A stretch of 9,015 nt of DNA from Flavobacteriales bacterium UBA7443 (lineage in GTDB: Bacteria > Bacteroidota > Bacteroidia > Flavobacteriales_D > Sanyastnellaceae), in NCBI GenBank assembly GCA_002477505.1, contig DLQB01000177.1, forward strand, positions 1-9,015. Reading direction: 5' to 3'. The first letter of the stretch is position 1; each line of letters starts with the position of its first letter. A model generated the notes under the pieces. That model saw nothing but the letters and a program-made list of their open reading frames with translations, had not been told where the DNA came from and did no database searches. Positions 1 through 7,340 of the stretch are shown here, one piece after another. A program made the position numbers and the translations under genes.

Positions 1-209
1 GCGTGGTTGGCGATGACAAATACCCTTGGTCCGAAAGCGTTTACCGTGGTCGTGGATTGTTTCTGTGTGCACACGATCTTGAATTTGTTCATCCAATCAC
101 GGGAGAAGTGCTGCGAATCAATTCGTTGCCTTCCAAAAAATTCAAGTCAATCCCATGGATTCACAAAGTGCTCAATGAAAGAGCTCTGCCCCTATCTTCG
201 TCGGACTGA
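1..209 (+). CDS. RluA-family RNA pseudouridine synthase, C-terminal fragment
   Basis: The reading frame is open from the window edge to a TGA at 207-209. Only the last 68 or so residues are present, so the catalytic Asp region lies outside. The visible segment has the usual tail of RluA-type pseudouridine synthases: a 'VGDDKY' stretch (the family's 'P-I-x-GD-x-x-Y'), then 'GLFLCAHDLEFVHPITGE', the last conserved block of that fold. Enzymes of this family isomerise specific uridines in rRNA or tRNA to pseudouridine. The fragment cannot show which RluA subfamily this is or which base is modified. The GTG at position 3 is the internal valine of the 'VGDD' block, not a start codon. The stop lies 28 bases before the plsC start, so the two genes are probably co-transcribed. 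The family call rests on a short conserved tail. Confidence 0.7.
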   Translation, partial: VVGDDKYPWSESVYRGRGLFLCAHDLEFVHPITGEVLRINSLPSKKFKSIPWIHKVLNERALPLSSSD

Positions 210-237
210 AGCAACGCTGAAAGCATCTCTTCTGAAA

Positions 238-990
238 ATGTTATTACGATTCATCCGATCCCTCATTCGAATTCCGGGCTTCTTATTGATGTCCTTGGTT
301 TACGTGTTGATTCTGATTTTCCTCAGATTGATCTGGGGAAAAGACTTGAATCGCATGCATGGCGTTTTGCTTCATTTTATCCGAAACGTCTATCGGCTAA
401 TGGGCATACGTGTTGAGGTTCAAGGCGAACTGCCGGATGAACCGAGCATCTATATGGGAAACCACCGAAGCTACGTCGATGCTGTTCTGGTTCCCGCCAA
501 GCATCCCGTGGTATTTGTAGCGCGAAGTGAAAGCAAAAGCTGGCCAATCATTGGTTGGGGCGCGACTTTGCTCGGAACCATTTGGGTCAATCGGAAAGAT
601 CCATCCAGCCGCAAAAATACCCGAGAAGAAGTGAAGAGTCGCCTGCGTGATGGACTGGGAATTGTGATCTTTCCGGAGGGTACAACCCACACAGGCCCCG
701 ACTTATTGGAATACAGGCCTGGCATGTTTTACATCAGCGCAGAAGGTGGCTTTCCCATCACACCCATCGCGTTGGAATACAAAGATCCCGATATCGCATG
801 GGTTGGTCAATCCAAATTCATTCCGCATGCCTGGAAACATTTCAGCAAGCGACACATCGACATCAAAGTGAGCATCGGCAAAACCCTCAAAGGAAGTGAT
901 GGCGGCGAGCTGCTCAAAGAAGCCCATGACTGGACGGCGAAGGAAGTACTTAAGCTGCGCAAAGAATGGGACAGTCAAGCAAGTCAATGA
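238..990 (+). CDS. plsC: 1-acyl-sn-glycerol-3-phosphate acyltransferase (PlsC/LPLAT family)
   Basis: A 250-residue protein with the full set of glycerolipid acyltransferase motifs. The catalytic NHxxxxD block is 'NHRSYVD' (His76, Asp81), block II is 'GTIWVNR' (Arg119), block III is 'IFPEGTT' (145-149 FPEGT) and block IV is 'FPITPIAL' around 172-179. A hydrophobic segment at about residues 12-33 fits an N-terminal membrane anchor. Family members transfer an acyl group to the sn-2 position of lysophosphatidic acid to make phosphatidic acid, at the cytoplasmic face of the inner membrane. The length is typical. The frame stays open upstream to position 7, but that extension overlaps the pseudouridine synthase tail in another frame and looks nothing like PlsC, so the ATG at 238 is preferred. 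No Shine-Dalgarno is visible, which is usual in Bacteroidota. A related LPLAT acting on another acyl acceptor, for example an amino lipid, cannot be excluded. Confidence 0.9.
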   Translation: MLLRFIRSLIRIPGFLLMSLVYVLILIFLRLIWGKDLNRMHGVLLHFIRNVYRLMGIRVEVQGELPDEPSIYMGNHRSYVDAVLVPAKHPVVFVARSESKSWPIIGWGATLLGTIWVNRKDPSSRKNTREEVKSRLRDGLGIVIFPEGTTHTGPDLLEYRPGMFYISAEGGFPITPIALEYKDPDIAWVGQSKFIPHAWKHFSKRHIDIKVSIGKTLKGSDGGELLKEAHDWTAKEVLKLRKEWDSQASQ

Positions 991-1859
991 TTCGAATGGT
1001 GTCGAAAATTAAATATTGGAGTCGGTTCCTCTCTTCCAACTGGCAAACGGTTCATCTGGACTACCCCGTGGCCTTTCGTCCTCGGTTTCAACCTGAAACA
1101 GACCTCGGCCTCCCCGAAATTCATTCTTTGCTTCAATCGCATTGGGATGAAATTGAAGCGAAGGTGGATTTGATTCAATCGTATGAGGAGGATTTGGTGA
1201 AAATTAAAAAGCGAAGCGATGAGCCCAATGCCCTCTTGCCAGGCTGGAACAACGGCTACCTGCCTGGGCTCGACATGGCTGCATTATTCACCTTTGTTGC
1301 CCACTACCAACCCAAACGTTACATGGAGGTGGGATCAGGCAACTCGACCCTCGTTGCAGCGGCTGCAAAAGCACAGCATAGCCCATTGACGGAAATCACA
1401 AGCATCGATCCCTATCCGCGCGCTGAAATCGACCAATTGTCTCAAGTGATTGTTCGGAAACCATTTGAAGCGCTCGAAGCCGATACTTCTCTGGAATCGT
1501 TAGAGGCAGGGGACATATTGTTCATTGACAATAGCCACCGAGTGCTCCCCAATTCGGATGCCACTGTGTTTTTCTTGGAATGGATGCCACGGCTCGCCGA
1601 TGGCGTAATCGTGCACATTCATGACATCTACCTGCCTTGGGATTATCCACAAAACATGTGCGAACGAGCCTATTCAGAGCAATACATGCTAGCCATGGCG
1701 CTTGTGAGCAACCCCAAGCGTTACACTCCTTTCTTCCCCGCGTTTTGGGTAAGTGAGCAAAAAGCACTGAGTGGCAAACTTGCCTCCATTTGGAACCACG
1801 CCAACACGCGAGGCGTTGAGCAACATGGGGGGTCCTTCTGGATCAAAATCAACGGATAA
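987..1859 (+). CDS. Class I SAM-dependent methyltransferase, substrate unknown
   Basis: A 290-residue protein. Its centre has Rossmann-type methyltransferase motifs: 'YMEVGSGNSTL' (residues 112-122, the glycine-rich SAM loop), 'ITSIDPYPR' (137-145, with Asp141 as the acidic residue at the end of strand 2), 'GDILFIDNSHR' (175-185) and 'GVIVHIHDIYLPWDYP' (206-221). This resembles the Methyltransf_24 group, which is often encoded in sugar or surface-polymer loci, but no such neighbours are visible and the acceptor cannot be named. The first 80 or so residues are specific to this protein and contain a charged helical stretch. The chosen ATG overlaps the plsC stop in an ATGA junction, suggesting translational coupling. 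An in-frame ATG at 966 would add 7 residues and is the main alternative. There is no signal peptide, so it is probably cytoplasmic. The stop is 7 bases from the convergent protease gene. Confidence 0.85.
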   Translation: MIRMVSKIKYWSRFLSSNWQTVHLDYPVAFRPRFQPETDLGLPEIHSLLQSHWDEIEAKVDLIQSYEEDLVKIKKRSDEPNALLPGWNNGYLPGLDMAALFTFVAHYQPKRYMEVGSGNSTLVAAAAKAQHSPLTEITSIDPYPRAEIDQLSQVIVRKPFEALEADTSLESLEAGDILFIDNSHRVLPNSDATVFFLEWMPRLADGVIVHIHDIYLPWDYPQNMCERAYSEQYMLAMALVSNPKRYTPFFPAFWVSEQKALSGKLASIWNHANTRGVEQHGGSFWIKING

Positions 1860-1866
1860 AACCGCT

Positions 1867-2115
1867 CTATTTTTGAATAATCAATTGCGTCTGGATGGCG
1901 TCATTCGCGCTGAAAGAGGTGTCCATCAGGCGCAACGTGTAGGCACCGTTTGGCAATTCCGTTACGGAAACAACAAGGGTTTCTGACGACTGAAACGATT
2001 GTTCCATTACGACCTGACCAAGGGCATTCATGCATTGCACAATTCCTTGACGGGACCAACCGGCGAGTCCTTCGATTCGGACAAAATCTTGTGCTGGATT
2101 TGGGTACATGCGCAT
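1867..2115 (-). other. T9SS type A C-terminal sorting domain of the protease
   Basis: This stretch encodes residues 884-965 of the protease. It begins with 'MRMYPNPAQDFVRI', the hallmark of type A sorting domains, followed by 'NALGQVV', 'VTELPNGAYTLRL' and a final strand ending in 'LIIQK'. In known systems this beta-sandwich is recognised by the type IX translocon and removed by the PorU sortase after export. The domain predicts that the genome encodes a T9SS elsewhere; none of its genes is in this window. Confidence 0.9.
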
Positions 2116-4764
2116 ACCGGCAGCCTCCATTTCGCCTACGCCATTGACTAGTACATCAAGTTCCAAGGTCACTGTTCCCGAACAATCCATGGAAAATTCC
2201 ATTTCTTCAACCTCCACAGTGGCACTTTCACCTCCGATGGATAAATCCCACGCTACTTGGATTTCAAGCAAGCCAAGCCCGACAGATTCGCCAATGATGG
2301 AACCATTGATAACGCTCCATTCATACGCATTCGCCGCATCGCCGTTATAACTATAAACGGAGGTTGTTCCCGCGGTCGGATTCATTGGACCGGAAATGGT
2401 TCCCGTGGCGACATAAAAGCACGAACCATCGTCGACATTGGATTCTGCTGTAAAGTTGCATGCCTCTTCATCTGTGCAGCCCTCCACTGCTGGCACTCCT
2501 GCACAGATGCAGTCATCTCCAATTGCATCGAATACGGTTACTTCGTTTTCATCATCACAGGCATCACCGGTGCTGAAGCAACTTCCATCATCCGCATTGG
2601 ACTCTGGATCAAAGTTACAGGCCGTTTCGAGCGTACAACCGGGCACCACAGGCACGCAGAACGCGTGATCGATGCCATCTCCAAAATCAGGATCTCCCAT
2701 GGCAATAATGACCTCGCCCGCCACCGTTTCGAGGACGTAATTGCCATCCAAATCACATCCCGGCCATTGGCTACCAAACATGCCGTCACCATAGGAATCG
2801 GTCAACGTCAGGACATGGCAACCGTGCGGAACACATCCTTCCCAAACTTCCTCGGCTCCGTCCTCTTCAAAAGAACCCCCCGTTGCTCCAGCAATTTCAT
2901 TCCCAGCCTCGTCTACGATGGACCACCCCACCTCTTCCGGCCAACAATCCGTGGTAATCGTTAAAATCAAGTCCTCACAGGGATAGGCGCATGAACCGTC
3001 ATCGATGGTCGCGCCTTCATCAAAATTCAGCGCACCCGAATCGGTACAGCCCGGCACCTCAGCAGTGCAGTCCGGTGTTGTGAACAGCAATGTATCGCTG
3101 ACCAAGGTGTCCGAAACGAAGTACAATTCATACGTGGTATTGGCGGCAAGGCCATCCAAAAGCGCCGTGGCACCATTTTGAATTTCAACGCCATAATCCT
3201 CTGCAAACCCACAGGTCCAATCGGCATCTGCCGTATCACGGAAACAAAGAATCTGAGCCGCGCATAAGAAATTTGAAAACTCTGCATTCAGTGCCACGAG
3301 GGTTTCGACGGAATCGCTTGCAGCATTGTACACGCATTGTGGCGTTGCTTCAAAGCTCAAAAGGTCGCATTCGACGGGACCACAGGCCTCTAACGCCAGA
3401 TTAACGGAATTGGCAACATTCAGTCGTCCTCCCGTTGCCACCTCCGTCAAGAGGTTCGGCACCAAGTCCACGCCCTGATAAATGTACCCCAACACCATGT
3501 CCGCAGCAGCTTGTGGATTGGTATACGACAACTCCGCCAATTCAGGACACGGAACACTGTAGACCAAGCCAATGGCTCCTGCCACGCAGGGACTTGCAAA
3601 CGACGTACCGCTGGTATTTCCATAACCACTGGACCCACTCGGCAGATACACTTGATCGCCCGGAGCACCCAAATCAATGGTCGTGACGCCATAACCGCTG
3701 AACGTTCTGACGTCATTGTCATTTGTAGCCGTGACCGAAACCATGTAGTCGGAGCTGCAGGCGGTGGGCATATCCCCCACCACATCTACATTCAATGCGG
3801 AATTCGTGGTCGCCCCGCAATTCAAAATACCCGATTCTCCGAGCTCGTCGTAGTAAGCGCACCAAACCGGATAATTGGCTGGGTTGGCCTGATCAATGCC
3901 CCAGGAAGCATTGGTGGCTACTACGAATGCACCGTCAGCACCAGCGCTCGCGTTGTAGATATCCCGCATGACTTTGGGGTATTCGTACGCCGCAATAACA
4001 TTGGCTTCTGACAAACCTCCGCCCATGTCGATTTGCATGATGTCTACGTCCCAATTCACACCAGAACCTCCGATGCCATTGTTGCCCGTAGCCCCAATCA
4101 TTCCGCTTACGGAGGTGCCGTGACCGTCGGCCGCGATGTTATCGGAGTTATTACCTGTATTCCAACCATTGAAATCGTCTACATAACCGTTGTTGTCATC
4201 GTCCACGCCGTTGCCTGGAATCTCCGCTGTATTCGTCCAATGGTTGTCGATGAGGTCAACATGGTTGTAATTCGATCCTCCACCTTCCAAGACAGCAACG
4301 ACAATGCGCGCGCCATTGGCCGCGACGCCTCCGGTCGTCACATCCCAAGCCAAATCGGAGTCAATATCGTGGTCACCATTCTCATCGTGGTGCCATTGTT
4401 GGCCATAATTGGGGTCGTTGGGAACGGTTTCGCGCTCGTTCACGACGTGATTCAATTGCACGGCTCGCACGTGACGCTTGCCTCGGAGCAGTGACAATGA
4501 TTCCGCCCAATTCGACGATTCCACGGAAAGATGGTAGATGCCCGCAGAAGGGGATGGAATGCTGATGATTTCAAAAGCCAATTCAGATCGAAGGCTGGCG
4601 AAGAACTTTTCCTGAGCCACATCTTCATCGAGCATGACCAAAATTTCATTGGGCACAAAATCAGTTTCGGATGCATCGACCTGAGCATTCACAACTGTCA
4701 AAACGGAGAGTGTACTCAGCACGAGGCACAAAGACAGTGCCCGCCGGATTTGCAGGTTTTTCAT
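1867..4764 (-). CDS. Secreted S8 (subtilisin-like) serine protease with T9SS C-terminal sorting domain
   Basis: A 965-residue multidomain exported protein. Residues 1-27 are a signal peptide (basic start, hydrophobic core, 'VNAQ' end). Residues 35-110 resemble a subtilase propeptide. Residues 115-455 are the peptidase S8 domain, with His215 in 'DGHGTSVSG', the oxyanion Asn285 in 'TNASWG', Ser388 in 'SGTSFASPCVAG', and an acidic 'NGVDDDNNGYVDD' stretch that probably binds calcium. The position of the catalytic Asp is Glu160 ('VAVLEGGG'), so activity is uncertain. Then come an Fn3-like region (about 465-565), three GCT/DDGSC modules, a 'DSYGDG' domain (597-703), a PKD-like region (about 785-870) and a T9SS type A sorting domain (884-965). 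It is expected to cross the inner membrane by Sec and the outer membrane by the type IX system, ending on the cell surface or in the medium, where such enzymes digest protein. It appears monocistronic. The start fits the signal peptide. Confidence 0.93.
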   Translation of the reverse strand: MKNLQIRRALSLCLVLSTLSVLTVVNAQVDASETDFVPNEILVMLDEDVAQEKFFASLRSELAFEIISIPSPSAGIYHLSVESSNWAESLSLLRGKRHVRAVQLNHVVNERETVPNDPNYGQQWHHDENGDHDIDSDLAWDVTTGGVAANGARIVVAVLEGGGSNYNHVDLIDNHWTNTAEIPGNGVDDDNNGYVDDFNGWNTGNNSDNIAADGHGTSVSGMIGATGNNGIGGSGVNWDVDIMQIDMGGGLSEANVIAAYEYPKVMRDIYNASAGADGAFVVATNASWGIDQANPANYPVWCAYYDELGESGILNCGATTNSALNVDVVGDMPTACSSDYMVSVTATNDNDVRTFSGYGVTTIDLGAPGDQVYLPSGSSGYGNTSGTSFASPCVAGAIGLVYSVPCPELAELSYTNPQAAADMVLGYIYQGVDLVPNLLTEVATGGRLNVANSVNLALEACGPVECDLLSFEATPQCVYNAASDSVETLVALNAEFSNFLCAAQILCFRDTADADWTCGFAEDYGVEIQNGATALLDGLAANTTYELYFVSDTLVSDTLLFTTPDCTAEVPGCTDSGALNFDEGATIDDGSCAYPCEDLILTITTDCWPEEVGWSIVDEAGNEIAGATGGSFEEDGAEEVWEGCVPHGCHVLTLTDSYGDGMFGSQWPGCDLDGNYVLETVAGEVIIAMGDPDFGDGIDHAFCVPVVPGCTLETACNFDPESNADDGSCFSTGDACDDENEVTVFDAIGDDCICAGVPAVEGCTDEEACNFTAESNVDDGSCFYVATGTISGPMNPTAGTTSVYSYNGDAANAYEWSVINGSIIGESVGLGLLEIQVAWDLSIGGESATVEVEEMEFSMDCSGTVTLELDVLVNGVGEMEAAGMRMYPNPAQDFVRIEGLAGWSRQGIVQCMNALGQVVMEQSFQSSETLVVSVTELPNGAYTLRLMDTSFSANDAIQTQLIIQK
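2419..3051 (-). repeat. Three 21-residue GCT...DDGSC modules inside the protease
   Basis: Three copies of a pattern G-C-T-x(4)-[AC]-x-N-F-x(7)-D-D-G-S-C lie at residues 572-592 (bases 2989-3051), 709-729 (2578-2640) and 762-782 (2419-2481). The second and third copies share 'ACNF'; the first has 'ALNF' and therefore lacks the middle cysteine. The 'DSYGDG' domain separates copies 1 and 2. A 'GDACDDEN...DDCICAG' module (733-756) separates copies 2 and 3. Such modules recur in secreted Bacteroidota proteins. Paired cysteines and aspartates suggest disulfide-bonded, possibly calcium-binding spacers, but their function is not established. Confidence 0.8.
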
Positions 4765-4780
4765 TTTCTTGAGGTTGACA

Positions 4781-4808
4781 CAAAACTAAGCAGGATTTTT
4801 TGACAAAA
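4781..4808 (-). promoter_or_regulatory. Candidate Bacteroidota-type promoter for the protease gene
   Basis: On the - strand the sequence TAGTTTTG (bases 4788-4781) matches the Bacteroidota -7 consensus TAnnTTTG at every fixed position. A TTTTG that could serve as the -33 element lies upstream at 4808-4804. The 15-base spacing is shorter than the usual 17-23, so the upstream half is doubtful. The -7 box ends 16 bases before the protease ATG, giving a very short leader. The leader contains only a weak purine stretch (AAGAAA) and no clear Shine-Dalgarno. On the + strand the best asnB promoter guess is TTG at 4800-4802 with a degenerate GCCATTTG at 4825-4832, too weak to list separately. Confidence 0.4.
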
Positions 4809-4860
4809 GATGAAACTTACGGATGCCATTTGCGTATTTACGACATCTATTTCTACAAAC

Positions 4861-6552
4861 ATGTGTTCCATTACTGCCATACTCAACAATCAGGGTACTC
4901 CAGAAGAAATGCGCTCCACCGCGCTTCAGATATCCAAACTTCAACGCCACCGCGGTCCGGATTGGTCCGGCGTTTATCAAAATGATTCGGCCGTACTTGT
5001 GCACGAAAGATTAGCAATTGTCGATGTAACCAGCGGTGCACAGCCGCTGATTGATCCGGAACATCAAACAGCACTCGCCGTGAATGGCGAGATTTACAAC
5101 CACAAAAACATTCGGAAGTCCACTGCGAATTATCCTTACCAGACCGGGAGCGACTGCGAAGTAATCTTGGCGCTTTACCGTGAAAAAGGTGTTGAACTCG
5201 TGAATGAACTCGAGGGTATGTTTGCTTTTGTCTTGTTCGATCCTCGGGACCAATCATGGATGATTGCTCGAGACTCCATTGGAATCATTCCCCTTTATTT
5301 TGGCCATGATAAAAATGGCGCACTGCTGGTCGCCTCGGAGATGAAAGGAATAGAGCACCTCTGTGAAGATGTTTCTGAATTCCCTCCGGGTCATTATTGG
5401 AAGTCTTCCGATGACGAGCCCATTCGTTACTTTCAAGAAGCATGGATGGATTGGGATAACGCTCCTAAAAAAGCCTATGACAAGGAAGAGCTCCGCGCAC
5501 AATTGACCGAATCTGTTCGCACCCATTTGATGGGTGACGTTCCCTATGGATTGCTGATCAGTGGCGGTCTCGATTCCAGTGTAATTGCGGCAATCGCTCA
5601 GAATTTCTCCAAAAACCGCGTTGAGGATGATGGCAACAGCGAAGCCTGGTGGCCACGTGTGCACAGCTTTAGCATCGGACTAGAAGGAAGTCCCGATGTC
5701 GCTGCGGCACAGAAAGTTGCCGACCACATAGGTACGGTACATCACCCCTTGGCCTTTACGATTCAAGAGGGAATTGATGCCATTGAAGACGTTATTCGTC
5801 ACATTGAAACCTACGATGTCACGACCATTCGAGCGTCCACCCCCATGTACCTCATGGCCCGACAAATCAAAGCCATGGGCATCAAGATGGTGCTCTCAGG
5901 CGAAGGTGCGGATGAGTTATTTGGCGGTTACCTCTACTTCCATCTCGCACCAGATGCCAAGGAATTCCACGAAGAAACGGTCCGTAAAGTATTGGCACTG
6001 AATAAGTACGACTGTTCGCGGGCCAACAAATCCATGATGGCTTGGGGAATCGAAACGCGGGTGCCATTTCTGCACAAGCCATTCTTCAACTACGCCATGG
6101 AAATGGATCCAACGGCAAAGATGGGTGGCAACGGTAAGATCGAAAAGCACATTTTGCGGGAAGCCTTTGACGGCATTATCCCAGACGAAATCCTTTGGCG
6201 TCAAAAAGAGCAATTTTCAGACGGTGTAGGTTACGGCTGGATCGATGGTCTCAAAGACCATGCTGAGGCCAAAGTCAGTGATGAAGAACTCGCACGTGCA
6301 GCGGTACGTTTCCCCATAAATACGCCCGACACCAAAGAAGGCTATTTTTATCGGACGCTCTTCGAAAAGCATTACCCGAGCTCAGCGGCAGCCAACTGTG
6401 TTCCTGGCGGCAAGTCCGTGGCATGCAGCACAGAAAAGGCCCTCGAGTGGAGCGAAAGTTTAAAAAATGTCGTGGATCCCTCTGGTCGCGCAGTGACCTC
6501 TGTCCATCAAGATGGGTATGACAAAAACGATGAAGAAGGCGCCACGACCTGA
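4861..6552 (+). CDS. asnB: Asparagine synthase (glutamine-hydrolysing), AsnB type
   Basis: A 563-residue class II glutamine amidotransferase that makes asparagine from aspartate, glutamine and ATP (EC 6.3.5.4) in the cytoplasm. The glutaminase domain (about 1-200) starts with 'MCSI', so Cys2 becomes the N-terminal nucleophile after Met removal. It also shows 'RHRGPDWSG', 'HERLAIVD' (Arg50), 'VNGEIYNH' (Asn75) and 'SDCE' (Asp98). The synthetase domain has the PP-loop 'SGGLDSS' (234-240), 'SFSIGLEGSPD', 'SGEGADELFGGY' (346-357) and 'GIETRVPFL'. Length and motif order match E. coli AsnB (554 residues). An in-frame ATG at 4810 would add 17 residues and bury the nucleophile, so 4861 is taken as the start. 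There is no Shine-Dalgarno, but an A-rich sequence precedes the ATG. The last 20 or so residues are polar and poorly conserved. It is divergent from the protease and convergent with the TerC gene, 14 bases apart. Confidence 0.96.
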   Translation: MCSITAILNNQGTPEEMRSTALQISKLQRHRGPDWSGVYQNDSAVLVHERLAIVDVTSGAQPLIDPEHQTALAVNGEIYNHKNIRKSTANYPYQTGSDCEVILALYREKGVELVNELEGMFAFVLFDPRDQSWMIARDSIGIIPLYFGHDKNGALLVASEMKGIEHLCEDVSEFPPGHYWKSSDDEPIRYFQEAWMDWDNAPKKAYDKEELRAQLTESVRTHLMGDVPYGLLISGGLDSSVIAAIAQNFSKNRVEDDGNSEAWWPRVHSFSIGLEGSPDVAAAQKVADHIGTVHHPLAFTIQEGIDAIEDVIRHIETYDVTTIRASTPMYLMARQIKAMGIKMVLSGEGADELFGGYLYFHLAPDAKEFHEETVRKVLALNKYDCSRANKSMMAWGIETRVPFLHKPFFNYAMEMDPTAKMGGNGKIEKHILREAFDGIIPDEILWRQKEQFSDGVGYGWIDGLKDHAEAKVSDEELARAAVRFPINTPDTKEGYFYRTLFEKHYPSSAAANCVPGGKSVACSTEKALEWSESLKNVVDPSGRAVTSVHQDGYDKNDEEGATT

Positions 6553-6566
6553 TTGACCAAAAGCCG

Positions 6567-7328
6567 TCAAGTCTTGTCGAGCAATCGTCTTTGATACCGT
6601 GATTGCACGAGATCAACCAGGATCAAAACAGTCACGGAGAAATAAAACGTGGTCTTGTTTAAGGCATGCACTTCTCCTCCAAAAAGGGTGAGTTTTGCAA
6701 GATGGCCTCCTTCTGAGAGCAACATGATCCCGACCAATAAAAGAATGAATAAACCGAGCACCTCATAGGCTCGGTTTTTTCGCAAGAAAACAGCCACTCG
6801 GTTCGCCAACGCCAGCATCACAATGCCACTGATCACAATGCTCGCGATCATCACGGGCATGGAATCGGTCAGTGCGATGGCAGTCAGAACAGAGTCAAAT
6901 GAAAAAACGACATTCATTAAGACGATGGCTGCAATTGCGGCACTGGCTTTCTTCGTAGCACCCGCAGATGCGGAAGCGTGCAAATCACCGGCCAACATGT
7001 GCCAAACCTCTTTGATGGCGGTGTAAACAATGAAAGCCCCGCCAAACATCGCGATGAGGCTATGGCCATTGAACTCACCTGAAATGACTGGATCCCAATC
7101 GATTGAGAAGACAGAAGCTTGAAACAGGGCGATCAATTGAACCAAAACCATCAGGAGAACCAGCCGCATCACCACTGCACCGATGATGCCAATGCGTTGA
7201 ACGCGTTTTCGGTCGCGTTCGTCCACACGGCCGGACTCAATTGCAATGTAAAGCAGGTTATCAATGCCCAATACGGCCTCAAGGGCGACGAGCATTAGCA
7301 GTGTTGAAATCAGCTCAATCCATTCCAT
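6567..7328 (-). CDS. TerC-family integral membrane protein
   Basis: A 253-residue hydrophobic protein with about seven predicted membrane segments (near 5-25, 46-70, 89-108, 130-152, 157-180, 188-206 and 226-242). It carries both signatures of the TerC family: 'LEAVLGIDNLLYIAI' (16-30, with Glu17, Asp23 and Asn24) and 'VFSFDSVLTAIALTD' (141-155, with Asp145). These buried acidic residues in repeated helices are thought to handle metal ions. Family members are linked to tellurite resistance and, in some bacteria, to manganese export or loading of exported metalloenzymes. Which applies here cannot be told, and none of the usual ter-operon partners is visible. It is the last gene of a probable deoA-nitroreductase-TerC transcript, starting 12 bases after the nitroreductase stop. 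The stretch around residues 184-194 also encodes a terminator-like hairpin on the opposite strand. Confidence 0.92.
   Translation of the reverse strand: MEWIELISTLLMLVALEAVLGIDNLLYIAIESGRVDERDRKRVQRIGIIGAVVMRLVLLMVLVQLIALFQASVFSIDWDPVISGEFNGHSLIAMFGGAFIVYTAIKEVWHMLAGDLHASASAGATKKASAAIAAIVLMNVVFSFDSVLTAIALTDSMPVMIASIVISGIVMLALANRVAVFLRKNRAYEVLGLFILLLVGIMLLSEGGHLAKLTLFGGEVHALNKTTFYFSVTVLILVDLVQSRYQRRLLDKT
6751..6780 (+). terminator. Intrinsic-terminator-like hairpin, + strand, inside the TerC gene
   Basis: On the + strand AAACCGAGC (6751-6759) pairs perfectly with GCTCGGTTT (6769-6777) across a 9-base loop, and the 3' arm runs into six consecutive Ts (6775-6780). This is the standard form of a Rho-independent terminator. 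It lies about 200 bases after the asnB stop and is oriented to stop asnB transcripts, because the 14-base gap between asnB and the TerC gene holds no terminator. It sits within conserved TerC coding sequence (the 'NRAYEVLGL' region), so chance complementarity is possible. The stem would also form in the TerC mRNA, followed there only by a weaker T-rich run. Confidence 0.5.
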
Positions 7329-7340
7329 CCCAGTTGCATA

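Noticed and set aside
7..237. N-terminal 77-residue extension of the plsC frame.
   Set aside because: It overlaps the conserved tail of the pseudouridine synthase in another frame and contains no PlsC-like sequence. The ATG at 238 gives a normal-length protein with a membrane anchor.
1955..1975. Hairpin TTCCG-TTA-CGGAA just past the methyltransferase, as its terminator.
   Set aside because: The stem is 5 bp with no T-tract. It lies in the conserved sorting-domain coding sequence and is most likely chance.
2257..4494. Long open frames on the + strand (2257-2964, 3511-4011, 4033-4494) opposite the protease.
   Set aside because: The protease frame on the - strand is unequivocal, with signal peptide, catalytic motifs and sorting domain. 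The opposite frames have no recognisable motif and arise from its codon usage.
6553..6572. Short inverted repeat TTGAC...GTCAA at the asnB/TerC junction as a terminator.
   Set aside because: The stem is only 5 bp with an 8-base loop and has no following T-run.
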